This document shows, in pieces, positions 19,538-27,714 of a DNA stretch of 34,784 bases. The position numbers were made by a program, and so were the translations under genes. Positions within the stretch are counted from its first letter, which is position 1, and the number at the start of each line of letters is the position of its first letter. The stretch is taken from the NCBI GenBank assembly GCA_001315925.1, contig BBBF01000015.1, positions 1 to 34,784 of the forward strand, in the 5' to 3' direction. The notes beneath the pieces are model-generated. The model searched no databases. It was not told the origin of the DNA and worked only from the letters and a program-made list of their open reading frames with translations. The DNA comes from Thermocladium modestius JCM 10088. GTDB lineage: Archaea; Thermoproteota; Thermoprotei; Thermoproteales; Thermocladiaceae.

Positions 19538-20161
19538 ATGAGTGAGTACGAGATAATAACGGGAACGTCGGTGGGCATAAAGGCCGTGGACGGCGTAGTG
19601 CTGGCGTCGGAGAAGAGGGTTGCGTATGGGTTTTACCTTCTCAGTAAGTCTGGCAAGAAATTATTCAAGGTAACGGACAACGTTGGCTTGGTGTCCTCTG
19701 GAGTATTGGCAGACATGCAGGTGATTTCGAAGCTGGTCAGGGCGAACATATCCATACATGAAATGGAGGCGAAGAGGCCTGCCAGCACTAGAGCGGTGGC
19801 GAAGTTCCTCAGTCAAGTCTTGTTCCAGAATAGATATATGCCGTTCTTGGTGGAGGCTATGGTTGGCGGAGTGGATGAATCAGGCCCCCCCCACTTGATA
19901 GTCTTGGATGCGGCGGGCGCGTTGATTGAGGACGACTTCGCGTCGCTGGGCACGGGTGCCAGGACTGCCATAGGAATAATAGAGACTAGCTATAAGCAGG
20001 GATTGAGCGTAAATGATGCGAGGATGATAGCGATAAATGCCATAAGGGAGGCAAGCTATAGGGACGCGGTCTCCGGCGATGGCGTTGATTTAATGATAAT
20101 AACCAAGGAGGGGGGGATACGCGAGGAAACTGTGCCCATAGCGCAACCGGCCAGATTATAG
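19538..20161 (+). CDS. psmB: Proteasome beta subunit, crenarchaeal beta1-like
   Basis: Subunit of the 20S proteasome inner ring. SVGIKAVDGVVLASEKRVAYG, LSKSGKKLFKV, MVGGVDESGPP, DDFASLGTGAR and SGDGVDLMII follow the beta fold in order; length 207 codons. Near the N terminus it has TGTSVGI where catalytic archaeal betas have TTTVG after a Gly. Counting back from the conserved VG, position 1 is Gly rather than Thr, as in the Sulfolobus subunit with an ATAVG start. It may thus be the non-catalytic or atypical partner of a canonical beta encoded elsewhere. The C7 in SGPPHL (family GPxLxVLD) and G7 in KEGGIRE probably add residues. The frame is intact. Confidence 0.88.
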   Translation: MSEYEIITGTSVGIKAVDGVVLASEKRVAYGFYLLSKSGKKLFKVTDNVGLVSSGVLADMQVISKLVRANISIHEMEAKRPASTRAVAKFLSQVLFQNRYMPFLVEAMVGGVDESGPPHLIVLDAAGALIEDDFASLGTGARTAIGIIETSYKQGLSVNDARMIAINAIREASYRDAVSGDGVDLMIITKEGGIREETVPIAQPARL

Positions 20162-20163
20162 TT

Positions 20164-21242
20164 TTACTGGGAATATGAAGGGGGGGAGGAGGCGGGCTTC
20201 TCTATCCACCTATCTACTCTCCTCTTCCTATTTTGAAGCACGACTATCCTGGAGTTCGCGTCTTCATCCATGTATTCATACATATCTCCCACCTCCTTCA
20301 GTAGCTTCATGGCCCACTCCTTGACCTCATCGTGGCTCAGCATATTATCCCTGCTCAATCTATATATGGAGTGGCCCAGGTGCATGTATGACTTCACCTC
20401 TATGAAGTGCGGGCTCCCCCCCTCCTCATTAACTCGGCGAATTCAGGTATGTGCTCTGGCTCTGTGTTCCATCCCTTTATCAATGTTATCCTGACCACGG
20501 TCCTCGTGTTCAGCTTCGGCAGCATGTCCAAGGTCTTGAGCCAAGCCTCCCAAGCGCCTTCGCCCTTCATTACGGGCACGTTTATTTTATTGAATAATTG
20601 CTTGTTTGGCGCGTTGCAGGAAAGGTATAGCTGGGTGGGCAACGCGTTCTCCTCGGCCAGCTTCTCCACTGCTTCCGGGTGTTCTCCATTGGTAACCACG
20701 AATATGGATCGCGTGTTGGGCATGGATTTGATCAGCCTTATCAAGCCGGCTAACTTGGGGGGGTACAAGGTGGGTTCGCCTGAGAGGGAGATGGCGAAGT
20801 GCGTGGGTTCCAGTGCCTCCTTGATTCTCTTCCGCCCCCCCTCCGGGTGACCGAAGTAGCCGGACAACAGCCTTCTTCTCTCAGCCATCACTCCATTCAG
20901 GAGCTCCTCGGGATCCATTACTTCCTCCTCCCGCGGCGACAGGGTATCAAATGAATCGGTAGGTCTCCAGCAATACACGCACCTATTGCTGCAAGTCATC
21001 CCCCCACAGGCCCGAACTCAACGCACCTATGCGAGCCGCCCACAGGCGCTCCATAGAATTTATACTTATAGCAGCTGGGCCCCCCCCGATAGGGCGGACT
21101 TGCTCCAATGGCATAGCTCCACCGTGGCGTGGCCATACACGCCGTATTTTGACCTAAGTAGATCGGCCCTGGTGTCTATCCTTATCCTTAGCTTGCCATC
21201 TATGACTTCATGATACCTAAGTCGCTCCTCTTGAACCTCCAT
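20164..21242 (-). CDS. taw1: Wyosine-base synthase Taw1/TYW1 (frameshifted)
   Basis: Radical SAM enzyme that forms the tricyclic wyosine base (imG-14) on m1G37 of tRNA-Phe using pyruvate. N-terminal YGVYGHATVELCHWSKSAL, CYKYKFYGAP, SHRCVEFGPV; the radical SAM cluster motif MTCSNRCVYCW (CxxxCxxC); FAISLSGEPTLYP; FVVTNGEHPE; LSCNAPNKQLFNKIN; VVRITLIKGWN; C-terminal IEVKSYMHLGHS. Breaks: C6 21000-21005 (four or seven gives PVGMTCSNRC) and C7 20416-20422 (five gives RRGSPHFIEVKSYMH). Start ATG 21242. About 355 codons. It ends 2 nt from the convergent proteasome gene. Confidence 0.9.
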
Positions 21243-21390
21243 TATCTATTCGATCACGTCTAGCGTTAAAAACTTTTATATCTGTGGCTGTCCGAAGTGC
21301 ACCTACCCTAAGTTGCTTGAAACTTTCCAGTACCTAAGCCTAACAACAGCTAAGCGATTTATTTATTTCCCTGCCTCCGCTTTAGCTTGC
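21243..21390. promoter_or_regulatory. Divergent promoter region taw1/xpf
   Basis: 148 nt between divergent starts, with AT-rich TTAAAAACTTTTATATC near 21266-21282 and a TATA-like GATTTATTT near 21356-21364, about 30 nt before the XPF start. No gene seen. Confidence 0.4.
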
Positions 21391-22106
21391 ATGCAGTGCA
21401 GCGTCGTGGTGGATTCGAGGGAGCATGCGACGGCTGTGGACGTCGTGGATGAATTGAAGCGGCTCGGCTGCACTGTGATCGAGAAAACCATAGAGGTGGG
21501 GGACTACGTGGTCTCCAGCACAACCGTGATAGAGCGGAAGAAGGCCATGGACTTCATCAACTCCATAATAGACGGGCGGTTATTCGATCAAGCAAGGAGG
21601 TTAGCGGAGCACTACCAGAACCCCATAATATTAATAGAGGGCGATCCATGGCGTGCCACCTCCAAGAGAAGCATTCATTCCCACTCCGTTGCTGGCGCCA
21701 TGGTGGCGCTGAACAAAATGGGAATTAGGATACTTTACTCGGCAAACGCCTCATTGAGCGCCTATATGATATTCTCGCTGGCCAAGGTAGATGAGAATAA
21801 GTCCATAAAGACAGTGACAATACGAAAGGGGGGGAGACAATCCGCGAACTTCAAACTCAATTGCTGGGATCACTGCCCGGGATAGGTGGGAAGAGGGCCG
21901 AGAAGATATTAATGGAGTTCGGCTCCCCCCCGCTTGAGGCATTAAATAACTTTGAGGCTTGGAGTCGAATAAATGGCGTAAGCGAGAAGACCGTATCCTC
22001 CGTCAGGAAGGTGTTGACAACGAAGTATAGCGACAAGTCCAGTGAGGAGAGACTTGGGGGGGGCAACGGCGATGGGATAATGGGCTTCATAGATGAGGCC
22101 AAATGA
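21391..22106 (+). CDS. xpf: XPF-type structure-specific endonuclease (frameshifted)
   Basis: Short crenarchaeal XPF (nuclease plus helix-hairpin-helix, no helicase), which cuts 3'-flap and fork DNA, usually with PCNA. The nuclease core VVVDSRE, VGDYVVSSTTVIERKKAMDF holds the GDxnERKxxxD active site. LLGSLPGIGGKRAEKIL and ARIN-like INGVSEKTV form the HhH pair. The parts join at G7 21828-21834: five G gives RKGETIRELQTQLLGSLPGIG. Start ATG 21391 puts VDSRE at its usual place; a longer in-frame leader exists upstream. C7 in GSPPLEA and G8 in RLGGGNG probably add residues. About 238 codons. The last 20 nt overlap the convergent rtcA. Confidence 0.9.
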
Positions 22107-23139
22107 TGACTTCGGCCATTCCACGTCCTAGATCAAGCCGTGCATCCACTCCCATTAGCTTCACCACCTCTACGTTGGTGACCAAGTGAGCAGTCACTTG
22201 GGACACCGTGTATCTGCTCTTCTCGCCGCTCAATGCAGCGTAGGTGGGCAGCATATCTCCCATGTTTGGATCAAAATGAGCGCCGCTTCTCACGGCCTCG
22301 ATCAGCCTCCTCGCAGCCTCCATCCCCCCCACTTGCTCGGCTGGCTTTCCCCCCCGCTCTCCCAGGGAGTCTCCCCCCCCATTCTGTGGCCATCGCTGAA
22401 TAATGCCCACACCACGACTCCACTGCCCGCCCCCCCCAAGTCCTCTGCTTACCTCCACGCCTATATCTACCCGCGTGCCCAACTCCGTCAATGCACGGGA
22501 GGCGGCGTTTGCCTGCCTGATCGCTACATGTCTAGGCAACTCCGTTGCATGCGAGATCCCCCCCCTATCCGCTCCAGTTGGGAGTCCCCCCCAAGGGATA
22601 AACCGCGTGGCTTGGATGAATGTATTGATAGCTCTACTAACCCCCCCCACCCCCCCTGGGGTAATGGCCTCTTTGCCTCACTCTTATTGAGGTCTCTATG
22701 CCCATCAACCGAAGGTTGGGGATGACTATGTTCGCCATATAATCTATGGGAGGAGCCATGGGGGACGTCGGTTCCCCCCCCTTTATCTCGATTGTGGATT
22801 CACATCCGGCGGCGGCCAGTATGGGCAAAACCGTCTGTATTACCAGGGAAACGCTTCCAGCCGTTCCCACGTCGAACGATCGATTCCTGCACGATATGCT
22901 GCCTGGCTTGAACGTTAGCTCGGTTGATCCAACACGAAGCCCACTTACCTCTGCATTGCTTATCTCTGCCGCGGCAGTCACTGCAGTAAAGTGCTGCATT
23001 CCAAGCCCTGGATTACCGCGCTTAGCCCGTATGTTTCGTATTCTCACTGGAACCCCCCCATCGCTGCTGATAGTGCCACGGCGGTTCTCAGCACTTGACC
23101 CCCCCCTCCCTCTCCCATGGATCCATCTATCTCCAACAT
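22087..23139 (-). CDS. rtcA: RNA 3'-terminal phosphate cyclase (frameshifted)
   Basis: Converts RNA 3'-phosphate to a 2',3'-cyclic phosphate by an adenylated-His route. MLEIDGSMGEGGGGQVLRTA (family GEGGGQxLRTA), RAKRGNPGLGMQH, ERGHYPRGGG, LGERGGKPAEQVG (family GERGKPAE), HFDPNMGDMLPTYAAL (family position of the nucleophilic His loop) and HLVTNVEVV are in order. Breaks: C7 23052-23058 (five gives AMGVPVRIRNIRAKR) and C8 22641-22648 after HYPRGG. Many G7/C7 tracts crowd 22320-22650. Start at ATG 23139, where LEIDGS is the usual N terminus. About 350 codons. Archease, a cofactor of the RtcB ligase, is 3.7 kb away. Confidence 0.88.
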
Positions 23140-23318
23140 GCATGTCCCCCCCATCTTGCCTTGATTTAATTTTTTGAGATTAAGGAGCCCTCGAAAATAA
23201 ATTGTGATCGTCTCGTAAACCCTAGTCGCGATTAGCCCCCCCGACAGCTCCCTAATCGCAAGCAATTATGGGCTTAATTAATTCTAAAACCCGGGTGCCT
23301 GGTTGGGGTTTGCTAAGT

Positions 23319-23326
23319 TTTATAAA
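23319..23326 (+). promoter_or_regulatory. TATA-like box of the zinc-ribbon gene
   Basis: TTTATAAA, about 27 nt before ATG 23350. Confidence 0.5.
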
Positions 23327-23349
23327 TCGGTGCCTCCGCTTTCTCTGAA

Positions 23350-23604
23350 ATGACTACCGCGGTAGCGTGTCCATATTGCGGGTTGCCCACTTGGAGCATG
23401 GTTGAGTTCGTCAGTGATAGATTCATGAATAACCCCCCCAGATTCTTCACTACCCATATAATTCTGTGTAGGTGTGATAATTGCGGCAAGATGTTTTACC
23501 TTGCAAAGACCAGGCTAAGATCGATAACCTATAGGCTGGAGGACGTGGATCTGGCCCGCGTCTCATCCAGTGCCCAGGGCGGCGTTAATTCACCGGAAGG
23601 TTAG
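23350..23604 (+). CDS. Small zinc-ribbon protein
   Basis: 84-residue protein with CPYC near the N terminus and CRCDNC in the middle (CxxC...CxxC), then FYLAKTRLRSITY and an acidic stretch. This is a rubredoxin-like zinc knuckle of a kind common in small archaeal RNA- or DNA-binding proteins. I recognise no specific family. The frame is intact; one C7 gives NNPPRFF. Its own TATA-like box fits a leaderless ATG 23350. It sits upstream of the histone gene but is separately promoted. Confidence 0.6.
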   Translation: MTTAVACPYCGLPTWSMVEFVSDRFMNNPPRFFTTHIILCRCDNCGKMFYLAKTRLRSITYRLEDVDLARVSSSAQGGVNSPEG

Positions 23605-23770
23605 CGTGAACCGTGAAAGCAAGGGGCGTTGGCCTTCAGCGCCTTGGAGTCGTTCTTCGTTTACCATGGCGTTAAATAATGGAGCCGCTATTGGCCATTC
23701 GTCGTTGTTTATTACGCGATAGATGTTTTTGGATTTGGGCAGGAATTACTTCGTGGAGCTAAAGAATAGG

Positions 23771-23777
23771 TTTAAAG
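23771..23777 (+). promoter_or_regulatory. TATA-like box of the histone gene
   Basis: TTTAAAG, centred 27 nt before ATG 23801; it supports that start over the longer in-frame ATG 23723. Confidence 0.5.
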
Positions 23778-23800
23778 CGTTGAGTTGGTCGAGTCTGGTC

Positions 23801-24034
23801 ATGCCGGAAATACCGCTTGCGCCCGTGGACAGGATATTCAAGAAGGCCGGTGCCGAGCGCGTTGGGGGGGAGGATGCCGTGCAAGCCCTGCGCGATATAT
23901 TGGAATCCATAGCCTATGATCTGGCCAATAGAAGCATAGAGATGTCGAAGCACGCTAATAGGAAAACAATAACGGCTGAGGACGTGCGGGCAGTGGTGAG
24001 GATAATAAGGTGCGTGCCCCCCCTCTCCGTGTGA
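23801..24034 (+). CDS. Archaeal histone (HMf-like)
   Basis: Histone-fold protein that wraps DNA. MPEIPLAPVDRIFKKAGAER, then DAVQALRDILESIAYDLANR, and HANRKTITAEDVRAVVRI match the three helices and RKTIxxEDV signature of HMf-type histones. ATG 23801 gives 77 codons and the typical xxxPxAPVxRI start; ATG 23723 would add a hydrophobic leader with no family counterpart. G7 23864-23870 makes RVGGEDA at the first loop, where relatives have one residue fewer. The short tail RCVPPLSV after helix 3 contains a C7. Histones occur in only part of the Thermoproteota, including some Thermoproteales. Confidence 0.92.
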   Translation: MPEIPLAPVDRIFKKAGAERVGGEDAVQALRDILESIAYDLANRSIEMSKHANRKTITAEDVRAVVRIIRCVPPLSV

Positions 24035-24093
24035 TCGTTGCAGGTATAGCAGTTGAGGGTGAGTAGTACTTGGGTTGAGTAGTTCATTCAATT

Positions 24094-24133
24094 GAGGCGA
24101 CGCGGTTTTGCTGGGATTGCTTCGCCACGCCTC
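24094..24133 (+). other. Hairpin, possible small RNA element
   Basis: GAGGCG (24094-24099) pairs with CGCCTC (24128-24133), then a 2x2 internal loop (AC/CA), then GCG (24102-24104) with CGC (24123-24125), around an 18-nt loop. Flanking AAT/ATT can extend it. It has no poly-T end. Confidence 0.3.
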
Positions 24134-24338
24134 GATTTTCGGCTTGAGTAGATGAGGATAAGTTCCATCTTTTAGGGCTGATAAGTGTTGGCGTGAATCG
24201 GTTTGGCGTTCGTCCCGATTTTACGGCCTCTGAGAAGAGGAAGGGATAGGTTGGGTCCTTCATGTGCTTGTCAACGGGCTATAGATCCATATAATATTAT
24301 ATATTATAAATTATTTAATCGGTTGACCATCATAAAAT

Positions 24339-24347
24339 TTTTATATT
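24339..24347 (+). promoter_or_regulatory. TATA-like box of the small GTPase gene
   Basis: TTTATATTT, about 26 nt before GTG 24369. Confidence 0.45.
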
Positions 24348-24368
24348 TGCATTCTATGATTTGCATCC

Positions 24369-24875
24369 GTGAGGGTGGCGTTATTAGGGGATGGGGGGGG
24401 CGTTGGAAAAACTACGTTCATACGGAGAATAATGGGTCTCGGGGAATCCGAGGGAGCCACTACTAAACTGGAGGTCTATAGGTTGAACGTGGATGGAACC
24501 GACGTGGTGGTGTATGACTTCCCTGGTCAGCGGGAATTGTTCGAGAGCATAAGCAAGCTGAATTTCGATGTGGACGTCATAATAATGTTCGCCGATGCCT
24601 CCGACATGGCGACGTTCTCCAACTTAACATATTGGTACTCCAAGATGATAGACATGGGGATATCGAGCAAACCCAAGTTCCTGGTGGTTAACAAGATGGA
24701 TATAGAACTGGTTGATCCGGACATAATAATATCGACGCTGCCCTCCATTATGGATCCAATAGCGGTGTTCAAGACGTCTTTGATAAACATGGATCAGAGG
24801 GAGGTGGCGGGAATATTGGGCGAAATAGTTAGGATGGTCAATAGATATAGCAATTTGACTGCAAAACCTTATTAA
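24369..24875 (+). CDS. Small Ras-like / Arf-like GTPase
   Basis: Single-domain GTPase (about 168 residues). G1 LLGDGGGVGKTTF, a Thr-containing switch I (GATTKLEVYR), G3 YDFPGQRE and G4 VNKMD are clear. FPGQ rather than DTAGQ and the small size suggest the Rag/Gtr/MglA-like archaeal group. The P-loop has GDGGGVGKT where GxxxxGKT is required; G8 24393-24400 explains it, and five G would give the canonical GDGGVGKT. Start GTG 24369 fits the TATA spacing. The zinc-ribbon gene follows after 24 nt and the methyltransferase-like gene 6 nt later, so the three look co-transcribed. A roadblock protein, the usual partner of MglA-type GTPases, is at 27354. Confidence 0.85.
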   Translation: MRVALLGDGGGVGKTTFIRRIMGLGESEGATTKLEVYRLNVDGTDVVVYDFPGQRELFESISKLNFDVDVIIMFADASDMATFSNLTYWYSKMIDMGISSKPKFLVVNKMDIELVDPDIIISTLPSIMDPIAVFKTSLINMDQREVAGILGEIVRMVNRYSNLTAKPY

Positions 24876-24899
24876 TATTGATTTTATATTACTGGAGCA

Positions 24900-25315
24900 A
24901 TGCAGTCCGAGACCAGGGTCAAATGCCCCCCCAAATGCGGCAGGGAGCACTCCATAATGGTCAATCCATCCCTGCTGGAGGAGGCAGCCAAGGGTGGGCT
25001 GGCCCAAATAGCGATTCCGTGTGGCGACCACGTGCTGCTGGCATACGTGGATAGGTATGGCATGGTGAGGCGCACATCCACCACGCTGTTAGTGACTGGG
25101 GGGGCCCCCCCTCGTTCAAGACGGGTACCATTAGCATTAATTGGAGCAGCAAGAAGCTCGTGGATGAATCCATTATATCGGATGTTTTAGGGGGGGATGA
25201 ATATTTAAACGCCATAAAGGACGCATTGAGCGGTAAGTCCATTCCAACGCCGGAGCTGGAGTCGCTTATGGCAAAGTTATCGGCTCTGGGATTATTGGTG
25301 GATAAGATAGGGTGA
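24900..25315 (+). CDS. Zinc-ribbon protein, unknown function (frameshifted)
   Basis: Protein of about 137 residues with an N-terminal CPPKCGREH; C7 24926-24932 probably stands for C4, which gives CPKCGREH, a normal CxxC zinc ribbon. A second Cys lies in IPCGDH. The C-terminal half (TGTISINWSSKKLVDES, ALSGKSIPTPELESLMAKL) is mixed alpha/beta. The halves join at C7 25105-25111, where five C gives GAPSFKTGTISIN. The stop TGA 25313 is 6 nt before the next ATG. I do not recognise the family. It lies between the GTPase and the methyltransferase-like gene in a tight operon. Confidence 0.6.
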
Positions 25316-25321
25316 TTCTTC

Positions 25322-26302
25322 ATGTCGTTCTTCAAATTCCTCTCGGGCGGGGGGGCCCAATCCTCCATAAGGGATCCAGGATTGATAAATGCACTGAACG
25401 AGCTCGGCCTAATGGATAGATATTATATAACCATTCTCCTGCGCGTGATGGAAAGCAGATACACAATAGCTGGGGGGGCCATAAGGTTGGCGGAGGAGAA
25501 CAAGACATCCCTCTATATTAGATCATTAATAGGGGGGGTATCCCAGAGAATGAATATACTAGATAAACTATACACAATACGGGATTACGATTACCCCCCC
25601 AGGTAAGCGGGGGATGCCGCCAAGGAGGCTGGCCGGCTGTACAACGCCCTCATAGTCAAGCAGGGCCCTGACTTCGTGGAGAACAAGATAAATCAAACCG
25701 TGCTTGAATTGATTCACTCCGGCTTCAATAGGATCAAGGCAGTGACTGCGTTGAAGAACGAACTCGCGAAATCGCTTGACTTGAAGAGGTTCCGCCGCAT
25801 CTTGGTGGCATCGTTCGATGACGGTTTCGGCGCTGTGGCCACCTTAATGAACGCCCCGCTTCTGGAGGAGGCATTGGTTTTCGACAGGCCCTCATCGCTT
25901 GAGTCGAGCCGCATTTTAGTGTCTAGGCTGGCATCTACAATGGCTGATAGGGTTAAGTTCACGGAGGGCCCCCTCGATGATTACGTAAATGACTTCAGGG
26001 GGGGGAAATTCGACGCGGGCGTTCTCTTCATGTCGTTCAACTGGCTGTCGACAAACCTCTTTGAGTTCGGTCAGCTTCATGAGTTAATAAAGCCTGGGGG
26101 GATCCTTGATAATTGTACAGCCGCTGGAGGAGAACGGCTTCGGCTACCTATACATGTTGGTCCAGATGCTGCTGGGCGCCAATAAGTACCCCCCACCCTT
26201 GATGAGCTGGAGAGCATGGTGAGCTATGCTGGGTTCAAGAAGAGGGGGGGCACAGGCTGGAGAGGGGGGGGTAGGCTACGTGGGGGGGAGTGGATAGCAT
26301 GA
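25322..26302 (+). CDS. Methyltransferase-like protein (frameshifted)
   Basis: About 325 residues. The N-terminal half is helical (INALNELGLMDRYYITILL, EENKTSLYIRSLIGGVSQRM). The C-terminal half resembles a Rossmann SAM methyltransferase: FRRILVASFDDGFGAVA at the motif I position (no classic GxGxG), DAGVLFMSFNW, LHELIKPGG, and YAGFKKRGGTGWRGG. Breaks: C7 25594-25600 (five gives DYPPQVSG), G5 25609-25613 (four gives SGDAAKEAGRLYN), G6 26096-26101 (five gives PGGSLIIVQPLEENGFGYLYM), C6 26189-26194 (four or seven gives the TLDELESMVSYAGF continuation). Loss of the glycine motif suggests it may bind SAM weakly or not at all. The specific function is unknown. Confidence 0.55.
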
Positions 26303-26355
26303 TTGCCCCGAATCAAGATGTCCATTAACTCATGAAGGGTTTGACGTGGTTAATC

Positions 26356-26365
26356 CTTAAATATC
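26356..26365 (+). promoter_or_regulatory. TATA-like box of the Usp gene
   Basis: CTTAAATATC, about 25 nt before ATG 26385. Confidence 0.45.
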
Positions 26366-26384
26366 TGGTCGATATTATCAATCC

Positions 26385-26816
26385 ATGTTCGAGAAAATAG
26401 TGGTGGCGTATGATGGCTCGCCTCACTCCAGGAGGGCCTTGGACGTGGCCATAGATTTGGCAAGGAAGTACAACTCACGCCTATACGTGGTGGAGGTGGT
26501 GGACCCGGCAGCGTTGATAGGGCTGGGCATAAGCCCCCCCGTGCCCCCCCAGACCGTTTTGGACCAGCTCTATCAAAAGGCGAAGAGCGACGTGGAGGAG
26601 GCCCGAAGAAGGGCGGAGGGCGTGAGCTCGGAGGGGGGGCAGGTATTGGAGGGCGATCCCGCCACGAGCATACTGGAGTTCGTGGATAAGGTGAAGGCGG
26701 ATCTCTTGGTGTCCGGGAGCAGGGGGGGCTTATCCACCTTGAAGCGCATATTCCTTGGCAGCGTGTCGTCCAGGTTGGTCAGCGAGTCGAAGGTGCCCGT
26801 CCTAGTGGTTAAGTGA
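26385..26816 (+). CDS. Universal stress protein (UspA family)
   Basis: 143-residue nucleotide-binding protein. N-terminal IVVAYDGSPHSRRALDVA and C-terminal SGSRGGLSTLKRIFLGSVSSRLV hold the ATP-binding motif, family form GxxGx9G(S/T). Here G7 26722-26728 gives ten residues between the Gly and GS; four G would restore the nine. Other tracts sit in SPPVPPQT and SEGGQV. The frame is intact and the end PVLVVK is typical. It ends 8 nt from the convergent archease gene. Confidence 0.88.
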   Translation: MFEKIVVAYDGSPHSRRALDVAIDLARKYNSRLYVVEVVDPAALIGLGISPPVPPQTVLDQLYQKAKSDVEEARRRAEGVSSEGGQVLEGDPATSILEFVDKVKADLLVSGSRGGLSTLKRIFLGSVSSRLVSESKVPVLVVK

Positions 26817-26824
26817 GGTCTCCG

Positions 26825-27258
26825 TCATATATCCACAACGAATTGAATTTTATATAGCCCATTCCTATCTATCCTCATTAGGTGATACGTAATGGCTTTC
26901 ACTATGGTTCCCCTAAATCCATGCTTTTCTGGGCGATATGGTTCCCCCCCCTCATCTCTGCCGTCAATTTTATCTCCCCCCTCATCAACATGGACCTCCA
27001 AATCATTGCCTATCGCCACCTTCTCCCCCCCGTCGAACCTGTAAATCACCTCATCTATCCAATTAAAGAGCAGTTGCTCCAGGTCGGCGCCGCTTAATTG
27101 GACTGGAATTGATAGAATTGGCATTGCTTGGTCGGGTCATACATTAAGTTGAGCACGCCCAGGGCGGCGTTCTTGAAGGCCTCGCCCAAGCTCCTTCCTC
27201 GGGCTATTATCATGATGTCGGCCGTGTGGTCGGCGTACTCGAACGGTGGTTCATTCAT
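26825..27258 (-). CDS. Archease, RtcB cofactor (frameshifted)
   Basis: Archease activates the RtcB tRNA ligase by aiding guanylylation. FEYADHTADIMIIARG at the N terminus holds the conserved D-x-T-A-D acidic motif; ALGVLNLMYDP, then LFNWIDEVIYRFD, and AITYHLMRIDRNGLYKIQFVVDI are typical. The halves join at a CCC near 27138-27140, where four C gives MYDPDQAMPILSIPVQLSG. G7 tracts in RFDGGEK, DEGGDK and DEGGEP add residues. Start ATG 27258 with a minus-strand TATA-like box at 27282-27290. About 144 codons. Confidence 0.9.
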
Positions 27259-27281
27259 GCGTTTACATTTATTCTGAAATG

Positions 27282-27290
27282 CTATAAAAA
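27282..27290 (-). promoter_or_regulatory. TATA-like box of the archease gene
   Basis: TTTTTATAG on the minus strand, about 27 nt before ATG 27258. Confidence 0.45.
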
Positions 27291-27320
27291 TTCCGTCGCA
27301 AGTTGCCTCATTTTCAAGGA

Positions 27321-27330
27321 AATATTTATA
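27321..27330 (+). promoter_or_regulatory. TATA-like box of the roadblock-crenactin cluster
   Basis: AATATTTATA, about 28 nt before GTG 27354; it probably drives the roadblock and membrane protein genes. Confidence 0.5.
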
Positions 27331-27353
27331 ACTCATTCCTCTCATTCTTCTCC

Positions 27354-27714
27354 GTGACCATAAGGGAGGTACTGCAGCAGGGAGCGATAGAGTCGCCTGG
27401 AATTTTGGGGATTTACCTGTCCACGGTGGATGGCTTGATAAAGGATTATGTAAGCATGGAACAAGTGGATCCAGATAAGGTGTCGGCGGTCTCGGCTCCT
27501 CTCGCAATAGTGTCGGAGAACGCGTCGAAGCTCTTCTTCAAGGGCAACTTCGACTACTCGATAGTATATAGTTCCCCCCGGCTTGATAGTTGTTGCCAAG
27601 GTAGATGAAAATAACATACTTACCATAGTGTCCAAGGAACAACAGGTAGGCTTTATACTCACCTTATTGGATAGCATGATTAAGAAGCTCAGGGAGTTGC
27701 TGTCGAGTCGTTGA
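27354..27714 (+). CDS. Roadblock/LC7-domain protein (frameshifted)
   Basis: Small (about 120 residues) roadblock/LC7 fold protein: GILGIYLSTVDGLIKDYVS, PLAIVSENASKLF, then LIVVAKVDENNILTIVSK and a C-terminal helix ESMIK-like (LLDSMIKKLRELL). Such proteins scaffold small GTPases and cytoskeletal factors. The halves join at C6 27573-27578, where five C gives YSSPGLIVVAKVDE. GTG 27354 fits the TATA spacing. Its stop overlaps the TTG start of the next gene (TTGA). It is the first of three genes leading to crenactin, so a role with the actin filament or with the GTPase at 24369 is plausible but inferred. Confidence 0.7.

Larger units (their letters stand above)
24035..24368. other. Intergenic region after the histone gene
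   Basis: 334 nt without a convincing ORF. It holds a GC-rich hairpin at 24094-24133, three TGAGTAG-like repeats (about 24060, 24076, 24145) and a long AT tract 24290-24350 that carries the promoter of the GTPase gene. A small RNA is possible; I could not identify one. Confidence 0.45.

Noticed and set aside
22320..22650. G-quadruplex cluster or CRISPR-like repeat in the C-run-rich part of rtcA
   Set aside because: The runs are irregularly spaced and fall at rtcA Gly codons; there is no repeated unit, and the density matches other glycine-rich genes here.
24035..24368. C/D-box guide RNA
   Set aside because: ATGAGGA- and CTGA-like strings exist, but no full RUGAUGA/CUGA set with proper spacing was found.
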